The position numbers were made by a program, and so were the translations under genes. A stretch of 64,000 nt of DNA from Lepidurus packardi (Eukaryota > Arthropoda > Branchiopoda > Notostraca > Triopsidae). The notes beneath the pieces are model-generated. The model saw only the letters and a program-made list of their open reading frames with translations. It made no database searches and had not been told where the DNA came from. Positions 1 to 13,020 of this stretch are shown one piece after another (positions within the stretch are counted from its first letter, which is position 1; every line of letters starts with the position of its first letter). The stretch lies in contig JAKZAN010000005.1 in the NCBI GenBank assembly GCA_023053545.1, positions 13,206,001 through 13,270,000 of the forward strand, in the 5' to 3' direction.

Positions 1-316
1 ATAACTTAATAATAATTGGGTTCGATATACGTTTACGATGGGCATTCAATAACGTCTTACAAGGGACATTGGAGGGTAAGCTTCGTTCAGAAAGCCATAA
101 ATACAAAAGGATCACCCTACTACCCTGTAAAAAACCCGACCTGGAATGCGAAGCATAAGTAAGCCAGCAAGACTATTGCCTACAACGACATCGCACCTGA
201 ACAATAGAGCCTGTTCATTCTGATGCTGGCGTTTAACCAGAGCAGTCTAATAAAAAAATAAGCTTATAGCTAACACATCTATCATTCAAGGAAAGATTCC
301 GTTTACGAAAGTGGAA
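1..316. other. intergenic, no gene seen
   Basis: No coding exon is recognised. The region should contain the promoter of the first PAN-like gene, but no clear TATA or initiator pair was identified. Confidence 0.5.
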
Positions 317-1530
317 ATGCAATTGCTGGAGATCCAGCTAATTCTCTGGGCTGTAGTGTGTTGCAGCTTCAATGCAAAGGCAATGAGTCAAAAGGCTTGG
401 ATCAATTTCGTTACGAGCAAAAATTACACCAACAACAAACTAGTGCTCGAAAGCGGAAACCCATTCAGCTTGCAGTACGTCAGCAAAAGTATTACTGCCT
501 TACAAACCCTTTTCAAGTTCTGCAATGATTTTTGGTTGTAATTTTAATGAAATAAATATAGACTATTCGGAAGGCACTGCCAGAATGGTTTGTGGTAAGA
601 TTTGCGCATCTAATGCCAAGTGTCAAGCCTTTAATTTCTACCCTACGAATTCTCACTACGTTTGCGAGTATCTGCACGAGAATTTTTGCTTTCCACGACA
701 AAGAATGGCGCTTCAAGCATGGCCCGGAGGAACCGTCTGGGACAAGTTGCAACCGGGAATGACTCAAGCTTGTATTGACCAGAAATTCGCGAACCAACCT
801 AACACGACCTATTGCGGAATTGGACGCTTTGGTTGTAGGAGTATATGGCCTAATTGCGATACTTGCGTAAAAACTTGCAATGATTGCAAGAGCGTCTATT
901 CCCAATCTGGTAATCTATCGATATTCGAGTTGCGTTGAAAATAATAAATTATGGAGTAAGCTGTTCCTATATGATTAAATAACAGGTAATTACAGCTGTA
1001 CTCTGTGGCCTGAAGGTGTTTTCCGTCCACCCATTTTTGCCTTTTGTATGGACAAGGCAACCTATTTAATTCAAAGACAGATCAATTTCCACGAACATGG
1101 AGGCTATGCATGGCCAAATTATCGCATGTCCTTCCCAGATATGTTTCGTCTGTGCAAACTCCAAGTTTACACGACCTTAGAATTTTACTTTAAAGCATAC
1201 GATGGCACGAAATATTTTGTCACCTATAAAAACTTCATGATCGGTGCCAGCGGCACCTTAATGAATATGACATTCAAGTCCGGTGATGATGGTTTCAATG
1301 TGAAAAACACTCCACTCAAACCTTCCCCTTGGATCATAACCAATTCTTCTTGTGGATCCTTTTGGCTGCTGAATTCTACTCAAGGTAGTTTAGCAACAAG
1401 GGACTGTCCGGGTGGAGGAGTCTACATGTTTGGGGACGTCGGATATTATCCTAAATCAGGTATCCGTTGGCCTAAAGCTGCATCTGCTTCTAAAACTGTT
1501 ATTTACGCTGAAACCAAAATGAATCTGTAG
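317..1530 (+). CDS. secreted PAN/apple-like cysteine-rich protein, copy 1
   Basis: Three exons, 317..488, 562..909 and 986..1530, join in phase to a 354-aa protein. Residues 1 to about 20 form a signal peptide, so secretion is expected. The first half has the cysteine spacing of a PAN/apple-like module (VCGKIC, then CQAFNFY, then YVCEY), followed by a conserved Trp-rich block (LQAWPGGTVWDK) and a Cys cluster (CDTCVKTCNDC). The C-terminal half, from CTLWPEG onward, is a conserved module I cannot name; it includes YRMSFPDM, CGSFWLLNS and GIRWP. Copies at 2491 and 5012 follow in tandem and a fourth lies inverted at 25146..26409. Potential N-glycosylation sites are frequent. PAN modules usually bind proteins or sugars; the role here is unknown. 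The ATG at 317 is preferred to the upstream in-frame GTG. Confidence 0.8.
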
Positions 1531-2490
1531 TACAACTTTATTAAATCGGTTGAATCGGTTAAATCGGTTAAATTGGTTGTCGAGCAGAGTGCGTTTTGTG
1601 TACTTTCACGCTAAGGATAAATACCCCGGCTACTATATCCAAAGCTTCAAAATTCCACATTCGATTATATACAACTATATCTGCCAGCACAATAACCAAA
1701 ATAGCAAACCCCGGAGCACTAACCATATCGTGTACTGCACTTATTTTGTTGCATACAGTCAATCTGATCAACTACAACTACATTTTGACGGTAATTTTAC
1801 TTAACAAATCAGGCAATGGAAACGATGGTTTGAGTATTTTACACAATTCGCTCAATTCGACTTTTGTTTGTACTGTTTAATGTGTACCACTTGCAAAAAG
1901 TAACGATGAAATACATTGGAGTGTTTCACGGTTTTAAACCAAATTACGAATGCAGCACCCAAAATGGATTCTTCCTTTTAGTAAAAAGTATAAAACGAAA
2001 GAATTCAACGTTAGGTTGAACCACTAATATCCAGAAACCCCTTCACTTATGTGCATTCAGACCTTTAATGCTTTTCATAATGCGACTACATTTCTACAGT
2101 TCATATTGAAGTTGCAGTCAATCTTGCTCCAACATTTGGCAACCGATCGGTCAGGCAACGCAAACAAGCGTTTATGGCTGTCACTATCGCGTAAAACAGT
2201 TCGATATAAAGGGTCGCAAGGGAAGACAGGGGAAATTAGTTTCCGATAAGCATTAAATGACGGTTTAGGAACCAAAAGGGGGGGTCAGTTTTGACTTGAG
2301 AAAATGCTAAATATTGGGAATCATATAATGAGCTGTAATCCATAATGAACCAGGGAACATATCCTACTGCAAAACCGTATTTTAACCCATTTTCTCGTGA
2401 CATTCTGTGTTTAGCGTTCCTTCAGAGCAGTCTGTTTACGATTCAAATCCCGAGAACTAGTTACAGTGAATACAAAACAGCGATTCAGTA
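1531..2490. other. intergenic between PAN-like copies 1 and 2
   Basis: No gene is supported. At about 1543..1578 there is a short 9-bp tandem repeat (unit aaatcggtt, about four copies) just after the copy 1 stop. Short open frames here lack homology and overlap each other on both strands. Confidence 0.5.
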
Positions 2491-3702
2491 ATGAAACTAA
2501 TCGAGATATCTCTTTGGGTTTTACTGTGTTACAACTTTAATTCACACGCGATAAACTTAGAGCCTGCTGCAGGCTGGACCAAGTTGGTTACCAGCAAGAA
2601 CTACAGCAACACCAAACTGGTACTCGAAAGCGAAAGTCCTTTTAAGCGGCAATATTTCAACAAAAGTATGGAAATATTGCAGAAATTTGATAAACATTTA
2701 ATTCTCTTTTTTGATGGGCGGGCCCATAAGAATGGTATTCGGTAGGAACAGCCACAATAGTTTGTAGTAGCATTTGTGCCAACACCAACCGGTGTCAAGC
2801 ATTCAATATGTACCCTACGGCTTCCCATTACGTTTGCGAGTATCTGCACGAGAATTTTTGCTTCCCAAGGCAAAGAATGGCTTTGCAAGCCTGGCCTGGA
2901 GGAACCGTCTGGGATAAGTTACAACCAGGAATGACTCGAGCTTGTATTGACCAAAGATTCGAGAATCAAACCAACATGACCCATTGCGATATTGGACGGT
3001 TCGGTTGTCGGAGTATATGGCCTAATTGCGATACCTGCGTGAAAACTTGCAATGATTGCAAGACTGTTTACTCCAAACAAGGTAAAATAGCGATATTTGG
3101 ATTGTAATGAGAATTTTAAATTCTTAGCACGCTTGTCCCAATCTGATTAATTAACAGATCATTACAACTGTACTCTATGGCCTGAAAGTGTTTTCCATCC
3201 ACCCATTTTTGCCTTTTGTTACCGCAAATCGACTTATTTAATTAAAAGAGAAATCCAATTCAGCGTACAAGGAGGCGTTGTAAAGCAAAATTATCTCATG
3301 TCCTTGACAAACATGCATCGGCTGTGGAAACTAAAAGTTTACAAGTCCCTAAGATTCTACTTTAAAACATTAAACGGCACAGAATATGTTGCTATCTATA
3401 AAAACTTCAAGATCGATTCCAAGGGCTCCCTAATGGACATGACATCCACGTCCGTCGATGACGGTTTCAATGTGGGACAAAATCGACTCAAACCTTCCCC
3501 TTGGGTAACAACGAATTCTAGCTGTGGATCCTTTTGGCTGCTGAATTCTACTCAAGGTAGTTTAGCAACCATGGATTGCCCCGGCGGAGGAGTCAACATG
3601 TTTGGGAACGTCGGATATTGGCCTGAATCAGGTATCCGTTGGCCTAAAGCTACAGATGATCATAAAACCGTTATTTACACTGATACGCAAATGCATCTAT
3701 AG
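2491..3702 (+). CDS. secreted PAN/apple-like cysteine-rich protein, copy 2
   Basis: Exons 2491..2665, 2731..3081 and 3158..3702 give a 356-aa protein with the same intron positions and phases as copy 1. It has an N-terminal signal peptide, a PAN/apple-like cysteine pattern (IVCSSIC, CQAFNMY, YVCEY), the LQAWPGGTVWDK block, the CDTCVKTCNDC cluster and the unnamed C-terminal module (CTLWPES, CGSFWLLNS, GIRWP). Nucleotide similarity to copy 1 is high in exons 2 and 3, pointing to recent tandem duplication. The second exon starts after the acceptor cataag at 2725..2730; an apparent TAG nearby lies in another frame. Secretion is inferred and the function is unknown. Confidence 0.78.
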
Positions 3703-5011
3703 TACAAATATTTCAAACCTTCTTGCTATTAAGCACAACGGTAGTGATTGCTGTATGTTTTCACACTTTAAAGACAAATTTTGAAGTACTGGTTAACAGC
3801 TTGAATGTTTTACACGGCTTAACCTGACCTGAAGCCATTGTCAATAACAATTACAACCCTTTTAGAAACATTTACTGCTGATTTATGTAGCAAACCTACA
3901 AAGCCCGTATAAGTATTGTTCGCGTGGATTGGCCTAATACACTCATCCCATCACCCAGAAGCTTTTCCTTCTATTCACTTAATGCTACATTACTTTAAAG
4001 AAATACATATTTTCATAGACAAGCTTCAAGTGAAGAGGTCACAGAATATGACACGGACAAAGGGAACAGTTAGGCGCATTGATTATTAAGAGATAGGACT
4101 GGTTATCGACTTTAAGAGAGTTCTGTGTGTTAACTTGACCGATGTTAACTTACAAGTTAACTTCAATGTAACTTGATCGATTTGTTTTTTTTCTTTGCGC
4201 ACAGCTTGTAAGTGTAACGCATTGTAGTGATACAATCTCGCGATGAGAAAAATTACTTACACTATTCCAACTTGATAAACAAAACACTAATTAAATGGTA
4301 ATCATGCATCCCACTGATATGACCCAATAATGAAGCTTTCACACTTTTAGAACAAAAAGGCCCGTAGGGCAAGAAAGCATGACAAGTTCTCCTTCTCTTG
4401 TATGTAAGAGAAGTATTCTGCCCACGTGTTTTACGACTTTGACCTTTGTCGCAACATATTTCTATCCTGCCGCATAGTCTAGACGAAAAGTAGCAAAAGG
4501 TCCCGCAGTCCTGTAAACCGGAGTTTTTATGCAGCAATGTTCTTTGTCATAGATTCAATTATTTCCCAACATTTCTTATTCATTCCCAGGCTTTGACAAA
4601 AATTTTTTCTACGCTCAAGTCCCTGCTGCAGGCTCACGTTACTCATCGGAACCGTTGCTGAAGCTATCAAGGCAACGTAATAATTCCTCAGCGACTACAA
4701 CTTGTCAAGGTTTATGGTCGAACAGAATTCCGACAACCTAGAAATTAATAATCTCCGTTCGCTAATATAAGTGAATCGAGATAGCATATCCCCGCACAGT
4801 TGTATTAAAGAGATTGGAAGGTACACAACTTCAAGAAGGTACGCAAGGTACACTAAGTTGCCCAAATTCTAACTTTAAATATTGTCTGTCAAAATTAATT
4901 TATTGGCACAAGTTCCAGTCAGAATATTGTTTCGCAGAACACTGCTGAACATTCCTAGAACCTTAGTAAATCGCCATTTCCAAGAAGAAAAAAAGGACAT
5001 TTCTAAGAAAG
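3703..5011. other. intergenic between PAN-like copies 2 and 3
   Basis: AT-rich. It contains short palindromic runs around 4130..4185 built from repeats of gttaactt and its complement. No coding exon is supported. Confidence 0.45.
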
Positions 5012-6234
5012 ATGATCCTTATTTGCTGGTTGGCAGTGAGTTGGACGATTTCGCCAGCCGCGACTTTAGCTAGAACTGCGAGTTGGACGAAACTAGTCTC
5101 AAGCTCGCATTACGCTAATACCAGACTGGTCCTCGAAAGTGAAACTTGGAATCAAACGCAGAATATCAGCACAAGTAAATTTACTTTTCCGAAAGTTTTT
5201 CAAATAAATCCTCTCTGTTCGAATGATGACCGTACCATCCACCTTAAAGCAAGTTCAGTCATGGCCGCCATGCTTTCGTGCAGCCTAGTTTGCGAGTCAA
5301 ACACCACGTGTCTATCCTTCAATTTCTACTCGACTGCAACGCAATACGTCTGCGAGTTCTTGGTCGAGAACTTTTGCTCCCATAGGCAAAGGATTGCCCT
5401 CCAAGCCTGGCCTGGGGGCATCGTCTGGGACAAAGTGATTCCCGGCGTGAAAAGAGCTTGTATTGACCAACAATTCAAGAACGAAATGGCGGCCAATTAC
5501 TGCGACATTGGGCGCTCAGGCTGTCGAAGCCTTTGGCCTAATTGTGACGTCTGCGTTAGATCATGTGGCGACTGCGTCGACACTTTCAACTATCAAAGTA
5601 AAAACTACTCATTTACTTTCAGTGTTTCATTTGTTTTGATCTTTTAGACGAATTTAACTGTACGATGTGGCCAGAGGGAGCTTTCCAAGTCCCAATCTTC
5701 GGTTTCTGCAATATGACATCCATAGCTTTGGTTAAAAGAGGAGTTAATTTGGTACAAAAAACTGTATGGCCTGACTATCGGATGTCTTTTCTAGACATGT
5801 ACACATTATGCAAACCGAAAGTTTACAAAACCCTCGTCTTTACCTTCCAAGCCTCTGACGGTACAGTTTATACCTCAGTTTACGAGAATTTCTTGATTCT
5901 TCCGAGCGGTGCCATAACGGGCATGACATTCAAATCGGGCAATGGAGGGGATCCTTTCAAAGCAGGGACCAATCCGCTTCCATCTAACATCTTTGACTGG
6001 GTTAACGTTCCGCCCACCTACGATTGTGGATCCTTCTGGTTGCTCAATTCTAGTGATACGGACTCGAGAATGTATTGCCCAGGCTATTATCGCAACTCAA
6101 CAACCGGGTACGGTTATTATGCTTTCATGTTCGGCTACGTAGATTATGTGTATAACGACACTGGCATTTACTGGCCTCAAGCTACAATGGATCGCAAGAT
6201 CCTCGTTTATACCGACCTGAAGCTGTACCCTTGA
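5012..6234 (+). CDS. secreted PAN/apple-like cysteine-rich protein, copy 3
   Basis: Two exons, 5012..5597 and 5648..6234, encode 390 aa. The first intron found in copies 1 and 2 is absent: the frame runs straight through and supplies about 23 extra residues including a cysteine (PLCSNDD) that also has a counterpart in copy 4. The signal peptide is MILICWLAVSWTISPAA. The PAN-like cysteine pattern (LSCSLVC, CLSFNFY, YVCEF), LQAWPGGIVWDK, CDVCVRSCGDC and the unnamed C-terminal module (MWPEGAF, YRMSFLDM, CGSFWLLNS) are all present. The C-terminal module carries a Tyr-rich insertion near the end. It is the most divergent of the three tandem copies. Function unknown; a secreted binding protein is an inference. 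Confidence 0.78.
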
Positions 6235-7282
6235 CCTTGTATTTGTTGTGCATTTACAAGCCTTTTTCAACGCACCATGACTGTTATCCCTCAGCACTTG
6301 AATGCAGTTGCCATTCACCTCATCTCAGCACTTGAATGCTATTGACCCAAACGTTTGTACTACCGCTTACTTGCTATGAAATAAAACTCTAGGTCAAGGA
6401 AGAAACTTTCCTGTCAGCTCTATAGCTTTGAGCTTAAGAATTATTACAGTCTTATGTTTATTACCTGGGATATTTCATGTAAAGCATGCTCTTAAAAAGA
6501 CATGTCCAAGGTAGACTTTCTTTTCTGATATAATTTACGGCGTTGACCTTTAGTGAGGTACCGGACAGGACTAGTAATTCCAGAAAAGGTTGCAAGGAAA
6601 GACGTCATTGACTTATGAACCCTGTCTGGGTTTCTAGTTATAATGTCTGCGATACAATTCTCGAAAAGATTAAAAAAATATTGAAATTTAGAAAAAAAGT
6701 TGAAGAATTGTCAAAACTGGCAATTTTCTATCAACTGCTGCCATCTCTGTTATATCAAGTAACTCAGGTACTCTTGAAAGTCAATCCGCATGAAAAGAAG
6801 CAAGCGGTTTGTTTCAAACGGGGGTTTTTGGATAATAAACATTTTCACAGCTAATTTCAATTTTCTGCAGTGTTCGGGCCCTGGGCGGAACTAACTTTGG
6901 ATCTTATCAATTTATCTAATGAATTATCTATAATGGCCAGTCCGTTTCTACAGTGTTCGATCCTCCTGATGATCTCAGGAGATACAACCTGAGTCAACCT
7001 AGCACGTACAAACATGAAATTGCAAATACCCACTCTATTTTGTATGCCTGAAAATCGGATGAATGAGTCAACATCGTCACCATCGTCAACATCACGAGTG
7101 TTACCTTAAGGAGAAATGTTAAAAGCTTCTCCTTCACGCGTATCATACAGGAGAGCACAAACCAGGTGGAACTAATGTCCATCAGTTTTTTCCGGACGAT
7201 GCCTGCTACATGTTAAACAGCCTTCAGATTCGCATACGTGCCTACTTATTAAGAAGATGATAATCGCTCGCCGAGGTTTGAC
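6235..7282. other. intergenic, no gene seen
   Basis: AT-rich spacer between the PAN-like cluster and the sugar transporter. A duplicated stretch containing catctcagcacttgaatg occurs near 6290..6340. No coding exon is supported. Confidence 0.45.
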
Positions 7283-9245
7283 ATGAACGGTCTAAAAGCC
7301 CCCAAAACTCCCGAAGCTTTGCTATTCATTCTTTGGCTTTCTTTAGTAGTGATTCACAAGCTAAACAAGTCGTATGTACAGTATAGTCCATCTGTACACC
7401 CTCCGCAAATGAAGTGCTTCTTCGGAAACTTACACGAGATATGGCCACAGGTTAGTGGGTATCTATTACTTTTTTCTAAAAAAGAGAGAACCATCCTAAA
7501 TGGTGAATTTAGGCTCTAGGGGCCATGTGTTCATCTTTAGGGTACCTGACATTGGGAGCGGTTCGGGTGTGGTCGTCCCCTGGATTGCCCTCTTTGTTTG
7601 AGTCGGGAAGAGTTCCTGGCTTGGATCGCCATATTGACGAACCCTGGATAGGTTGTTTTATACCCAATTCAACTTGTGTTTTTCTCTAACTTAATTGTTA
7701 TTCCGAACACCTTGTCGTTTCGCCATGGGTCAATGTAGCCGCTACCCCTGAGCTTTGCGCCATAGCTGGGGCGTTACTGGTAACATGGCCGCTGCAAAAG
7801 TACGGCCGGAAGTGGACCATGGTGGCGCTGGCGTTTCCGTGGATTTTGGGGTTTCTGCTGATTGGCTTTGCGCAGAACAGAACTATGATCTATGCAGGAC
7901 GAGTGTGTGGAGGGTTGATGAATGGGATGATCGCCCCCTCAGCTCAAGTCTACGTAAGATTGACTGAAAAAGCTGGGATCAGTGGATGGTATTGCTTTTT
8001 CCTTTGAATCTTAATAGATCAGCGAATGCTCAGCGCCGAGTGTACGAGGAGTAATGGGATCCGCCACGGCTGTAGGCCTAGGCATGGGTACCCTACTCTG
8101 TTTCGTGATCGGCGCGTATGTGCCCTGGGATGTGCTCTCGCTTACCTTGGTTATTTTCCCTACCATCTTTGGCCTCTCCGTGGCGTGCTTGCCGGAATCG
8201 CCGGTTTGGCTCTTGACCCAAAAAAAGGACACGGAAGCCAGGAAAGCGCTACAGTTTTACCGTGGGGTGTAAGGCCATGCAAACTAATTACCTTAAATAA
8301 AATAAAAAAATAACTTCCTAAAGATCTATGGCTCATAGATGTTGTAACGTGGAAGAGGAATTCCAACGCATGAAAGACAACGTAGAGCAGACGATGGAAG
8401 TGAAGAAGACTGGCCGCATCCGTGACATCTTCCAAGGTTCTGCCATGAAGCCGCTATGGATCTCAATGACTTTGATGTTCTTCCAACAGTTTGGTGGAAT
8501 TGATGTGGTCCTACTCTACACCGTGACGATCTTCGGGACAGCCGGCAGCACCGTCGACAAGCATACGGCCACCATCATCATAGGCGTCGTCTTATTAGCT
8601 TGTATAATCGTCTCGGCCTACGTGGTGGACATTTATGGCCGCCGGATAGTGCTCATGGTATCAGGTGTTGTCATGGCCCTGTCTATGTTCACTATAGGGA
8701 CCTTTTTCTACCTCAAAGAACTCTGGGGGGATCAGCAGGCGGAGGAAAGTCTAGGGTGGCTGCCTTTGGCCGCCTTGGTCATGTTCGTAGTAGGGTTCGC
8801 CGCTGGGTTTAGCAGCGTTCCTTTCATTATAATGGGGGAAATGTTCCCTGTCCGGTACCGACACATCTTGGGCCCCATATCCTCCAGCTTTAATGTCTTC
8901 TGCACCTTCATTGTCGTACTATCTTTCCCCAATGTGTCGCTCGGACTCCACCTCTACGGAGCCTTTTGGTTTTACGCTTGCTGCTCCGTCCTGGCGGTAG
9001 TCTTTGTCTATTTCTTTCTGCCCGAGACCAAAGGCAAAACCTTGGAAGAACTAGAACACTTGTTTAATCCTGACGTGCCTGGACTAAACGAACTTGGCAA
9101 CCCAAGTGAGGAGAGAGACTCTCGTAAAATCTCGGTGCATGACCCAGAGATGGCACCACGGAGGCGTATTAGCATGTCCTTGAGCGCCACGGCGGCGGCG
9201 ACTAAAACTACCGCTTTGGCAGCACGCAAGACTCTTATCGTGTGA
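7283..9245 (+). CDS. MFS sugar transporter, SLC2/trehalose-transporter-like
   Basis: Five exons (7283..7450, 7513..7651, 7739..7953, 8018..8268, 8324..9245) give about 564 aa. It is a 12-helix major-facilitator hexose or trehalose transporter of the plasma membrane. Diagnostic motifs are WSSPGLP after helix 1, the YGRK loop after helix 2, ISECSAPSVRG in helix 4, LPESPVWL after helix 6, FFQQFGGIDVVLLY in helix 7, YGRR after helix 8, MGEMFPVRYR near helix 10, and LPETKGKTLEELEHLF after helix 12. The C-terminal tail of about 60 residues is hydrophilic. The exon 4/5 junction could shift by a few codons because a second acceptor lies nearby. Substrate is not determinable from sequence; Tret1-like or SLC2A6/8-like is the closest family match. 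Confidence 0.88.
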
Positions 9246-9587
9246 ACTTCAGTGTGCTCTGTTCTTTGCGTCAAATTTTTGTAATTAACTTACAATCTTT
9301 GGCCCAGTTTTATTCTAAAAAGTTACTTTGGACGTTTTCGTTTCCGGGCAACCTATTTTTAAAATACACAAACGGTACACAAGTTACACTAATGGATTCT
9401 ATATAGTACACAGGGTGGTTATAATTCCGACGTACGAATAATATTCCGATGCGCTTATTTCGAAGAATTCTTCTTTACAAAACTCCAAATTCAGAATTAA
9501 ATCTCATCAGAGATTAACTTTGGATTCTCGCTCCAGAAGATGTTTATGCTTTAAAGTGACAATTAGCGTACAGGCTTGATGTTTTGT
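9246..9587. other. intergenic between convergent genes
   Basis: Convergent 3' ends of the sugar transporter (plus) and the FkbM-like gene (minus). No additional gene is seen. Confidence 0.5.
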
Positions 9588-11383
9588 TTAGTTTTTAACA
9601 AACACGAAATCTTGGACTACGTCGTCGATAACAGACGCCAGTCGATAGTTGTGGGATTCCATAAATGCTGCCATATTCTCAGGTGGATCTTTATTGTGTT
9701 TATATTCCACTGTTAAGGTCTAACGTATTTTAAAGAAATTAGTTTATCCAAAGTAAATCAAAGATCATTTTTCTTTTTTTACTTTAATATCAACTTTAGC
9801 CCAAGGAATTGATCTTAGAATATCCAATTCGACACCTTCCACGTCCAGGCTAAAATAGTCAATGGGCGTGTCCTCCAAGTCCAAGGCCAATAAGATCGAA
9901 TAAAACGGGAAAAACTGAAGTTCCCTCACAGGATTTATACTTTGAATTCGATCGTTACTTTGAACGATTTTCCCATATTCGTTATTATCATGAAATCTCA
10001 ACTAAACGACATAAATAAACTTATTTTTACAAAATTTATTTACTTATTATAAAGAAATTTAGAAAGATGTAAGTCAGGTTAGAGTTTTTGCACAGATTTT
10101 CTGTACTTTCATAGGATAGTGTGTTGGGCTAAGACCAGCGGCCACAATCCACGCATTCCGGTTCTTGGTGAATAAAATCTCTAATTGACTCGGACTCGGT
10201 TCGATCAGAATTCCGCGCCAATTCAAAAACCGTTCAAAGTAAAGCGTATTGGAATAAATCTCGCCTTCAAAGACTCCTGCTTCCACATAAACTCCATTGA
10301 CCTAAACTGGTACATATTTAGTAATATTATTCAAGATATCTTAAGGCTCTGATATAGCTTAGCTCTCTATAGCACGCAGAACACAGGAAAGGAAGCTCAG
10401 GTACAAAAGTACAAGATTTTTTTTTAAGAAAACTTTTTGACAGTAATGTAGGGAAGACTAATGCGAAAGAACGGATACTTTTTCTAGAAAAGATACACTT
10501 TTTTCTTCTTTGCCTTCACTAATTTTAAAACTACAAATCTACTTTTCATCTACGCGATAAAAAGTAAAAATTGCGAATTTTGATAGTGTCTTGTCCTATA
10601 CATTACTTTAGTATATTTAAAAAAAACTTTGTGCAAATTGAGTACTTGGTTGTAAAGTTATTAAGCTTGTCCTTTTAGGCGCAGAAGCAATGCGCGTTCA
10701 TATATACTCCATGCAAAGCACTGCCCGCCATCTCACGGTAGCTTGGGTATAACAAGCTAAGCTATAAATCGGAGCCATAAACAAACTAGTGATGCTTTTT
10801 TACTTTATTTTCTAAAACTTTCGCTATAATTTCATCTTCTTTCCCTTGCGAGTGGAAAGTCTTTTCGGGCCGATCCAATTGCAGCGGTTTTACGTTCGGT
10901 GGGTGTAAGAATTGCGTCCTGATGACATGCAACAGACATTCATCGTCCCAGTTCACTTTATTCAGATTCACATAATCTAAAGAATGCCAATTAGTAACCA
11001 ATTTACCACATTTTCTAGTTGATTTAGTTTTTAGACACGGTTTTCCCTACCTATAGTGCAGTCGACTACACTAAAATTCCCTTCTTCTAGAAGAAAATTA
11101 AATGCATTAAAATTAAACGTAAAATAAAATAAAAAACAGAAATAGAAAATAAAAAACGACGAAAATTGCCAGAAATTTTCGATGGATTTAGAAATTAATT
11201 TCGCTCTAGATGTGTTTTACTTGCATGGAAGTAGGGGAGGGGCCTAGGCAACGAGACGTTTCTTTCAATAATTGCATTTACGTTTCTACTACACGTTGCC
11301 CATAGCACTAGATAGACTGCTGTAATCAATAGCAATGCAATGCACACAACTTGAAAGAGCTTTGGTTTCATTCTATGGAACAC
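9588..11383 (-). CDS. FkbM-family methyltransferase-like protein, Star-like, type II membrane
   Basis: Minus-strand exons: an N-terminal exon from 11383 with one membrane span (LFQVVCIALLLITAVYLVLW), then about 11015..10804, 10301..about 10117, about 10002..9779, and about 9714..9588. Conserved pieces are SQGKEDEIIAKVLENK, VNGVYVEAGVFEGE with FLNWRGILIEP (glycine-rich SAM-fold start), and IDYFSLDVEGVELDILRSIPW (FkbM core), ending in VEYKHN. This matches the Methyltransf_21/FkbM fold as found in arthropod Star-like membrane proteins. Whether it is catalytic is unknown. The junction between the first and second exon could not be resolved in phase, so a short extra exon may lie at 11030..11190. 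Confidence 0.75.
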
Positions 11384-11491
11384 ACTGGAGTAGTTTGAAC
11401 TTCCTGCTTGACTAAAAGGAGGTGAATTCTAACGTTAATCCTCACAGTCTGCGAAGGGCGAAGTGAAAGAGATAAGACGACACTTTTAAGA

Positions 11492-13020
11492 TTAGGATTC
11501 GGTCGCGTACAACAGCAAATGAGGGCGGTCGTAAGGCGCTGCGAGGAAACAATGCCCTTGGGAATGCATCCACGCCACGCCTACTAGTGGCGCTTCCTTA
11601 ATTTCCAGGCATTCGTCTAATTCGAGCCCCTTGAATGTAAAATACGCCATTTTTCAGATGTTTCTTTCTTTCTAATCTAAATTTCTAAAGTAGGCTCTAT
11701 TTAGACTAATTAAAGTTATGTTTCAAACATGAACAAACAATGTAATGTACTAGAACTTTCGGAAATGCATCGTTTTTTCGTCAGAAGAGACTAGGTAAGA
11801 TGAATTATATGAATAGTAGGTTAAACTAAAAGTAATATAGATAAAACTCATATAATTTTTCTTTTAGTTATTAGAATCTTAGTCATTCAGTTATTAGAAT
11901 CTGAGTCATTAATCAAGGCTTACGTCCAGAGTATCTGATTGCTTCCAGACGTAAAGAAGACAGTCTTCCGATGCGGAAATGAGTTTGCCTAGGGCGGAAA
12001 TTTGTAAAGCGACCGGGCTTCGAACATGGAGACGCAGTTCTGACAAGAATTCGCCCTTAGGCATGTTATAGATGAAGAGTTTCCCATTACTGGAGGCTGC
12101 GTATAAACAGTCTTGATGAGTCGTCATAATTAGAAGTAAATCCCTTTAAAAAAAGACGTAATTGAGAGCTACTCTCTCAAGGTAGAAATGGATCTCTTCT
12201 TTCCTCTCTTACTGGCTTTTAATTTGGTGTAATTCTGGAAGGTTTTCTTCCTTCGAGGACCTGATGGAAAGGTATCCTTTTTCGTCGGAAGAAACGAGGT
12301 AAGATGCATTAGCTGCGATGCAAATGAGGGGCGAATTATGAGCTTGGATTTGCTGATGAATCCTATCTTCGTTTTTCCACTTTAGGATCAGAATTTCTCC
12401 TTCAGAAGATCCTGTTTTCGGAAGAAGAAAGCTTAACGAAGTCTTTAAAGTTTAAGACGGTTGTAATTCGGGAAAACGAACCAAAGGCGGTTTTTCCATT
12501 ATAATGAGTTACGCAAGTGGTTGCGGTTTCTGGCGCTAGTGGGATTTTGCAGATTATAGCCCAGCTGTCGAATTTCTGGGCCAGAATTAGAGCATTTAAG
12601 CCGGCTATGGCGCAAATTGTCTGATCTTCTATGCGAATCAGTCGAGGCTTAATCAAATAGAAAAATAATCAAATGCGGAAAGGAAAATGGTTTAATTAGT
12701 TTAATGGATTTTCTTTTTCCAAAGTTAATGCTTTTAAATTACTTCGAGCGTAATGGAAGAGTCTGTGTGCAAATCTAAAGCCTCTTCTGAGTATACTTCA
12801 CCGTTCTGGTCAATAGTTAAAAAGATAATCCAACTTCGGTGTGAGTAGCAGACGGTAATGATTCTAGAAACCGCCCAAATTTAATTACTTATAAGCTAAT
12901 AAGGATTAATATACTTGTCTTCGGTTATTAAAGAGCTCAAGTTGTTAAAGCCCATGGAGGGAGCTTTGGGTAAAGGTATTTGTTTTACTAGAGAATACAT
13001 ATTTCTGCCTAAATTCACTA
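11492..13020 (-). CDS. WD-repeat protein, WDR54-like
   Basis: Minus-strand exons include about 12860..12740 (TVCYSHRSWIIFLTID), about 12656..12402 (KPRLIRIEDQTICAIAG), about 12419..12220 (ILKWKNEDRIHQQIQAHNSP), about 12127..11920 (LYAASSNGKLFIYNMPKG; LISASEDCLLYVWK) and a last exon of about 11640..11492 (LELDECLEIKEAPLVGVAW). The repeats are degenerate WD40 blades. The order of the pieces, including the final SAEDC-to-YVWK blade and the short hydrophobic C-terminal block, resembles WDR54. Exact splice junctions were not all resolved and the 5' end is uncertain; it may extend to 13564. Function is presumably a beta-propeller scaffold. Confidence 0.6.

Noticed and set aside
2601-2888. Minus-strand frames over the PAN-like genes
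   Set aside because: They are shadows of conserved sense exons, seen at equivalent positions in the duplicated copies.
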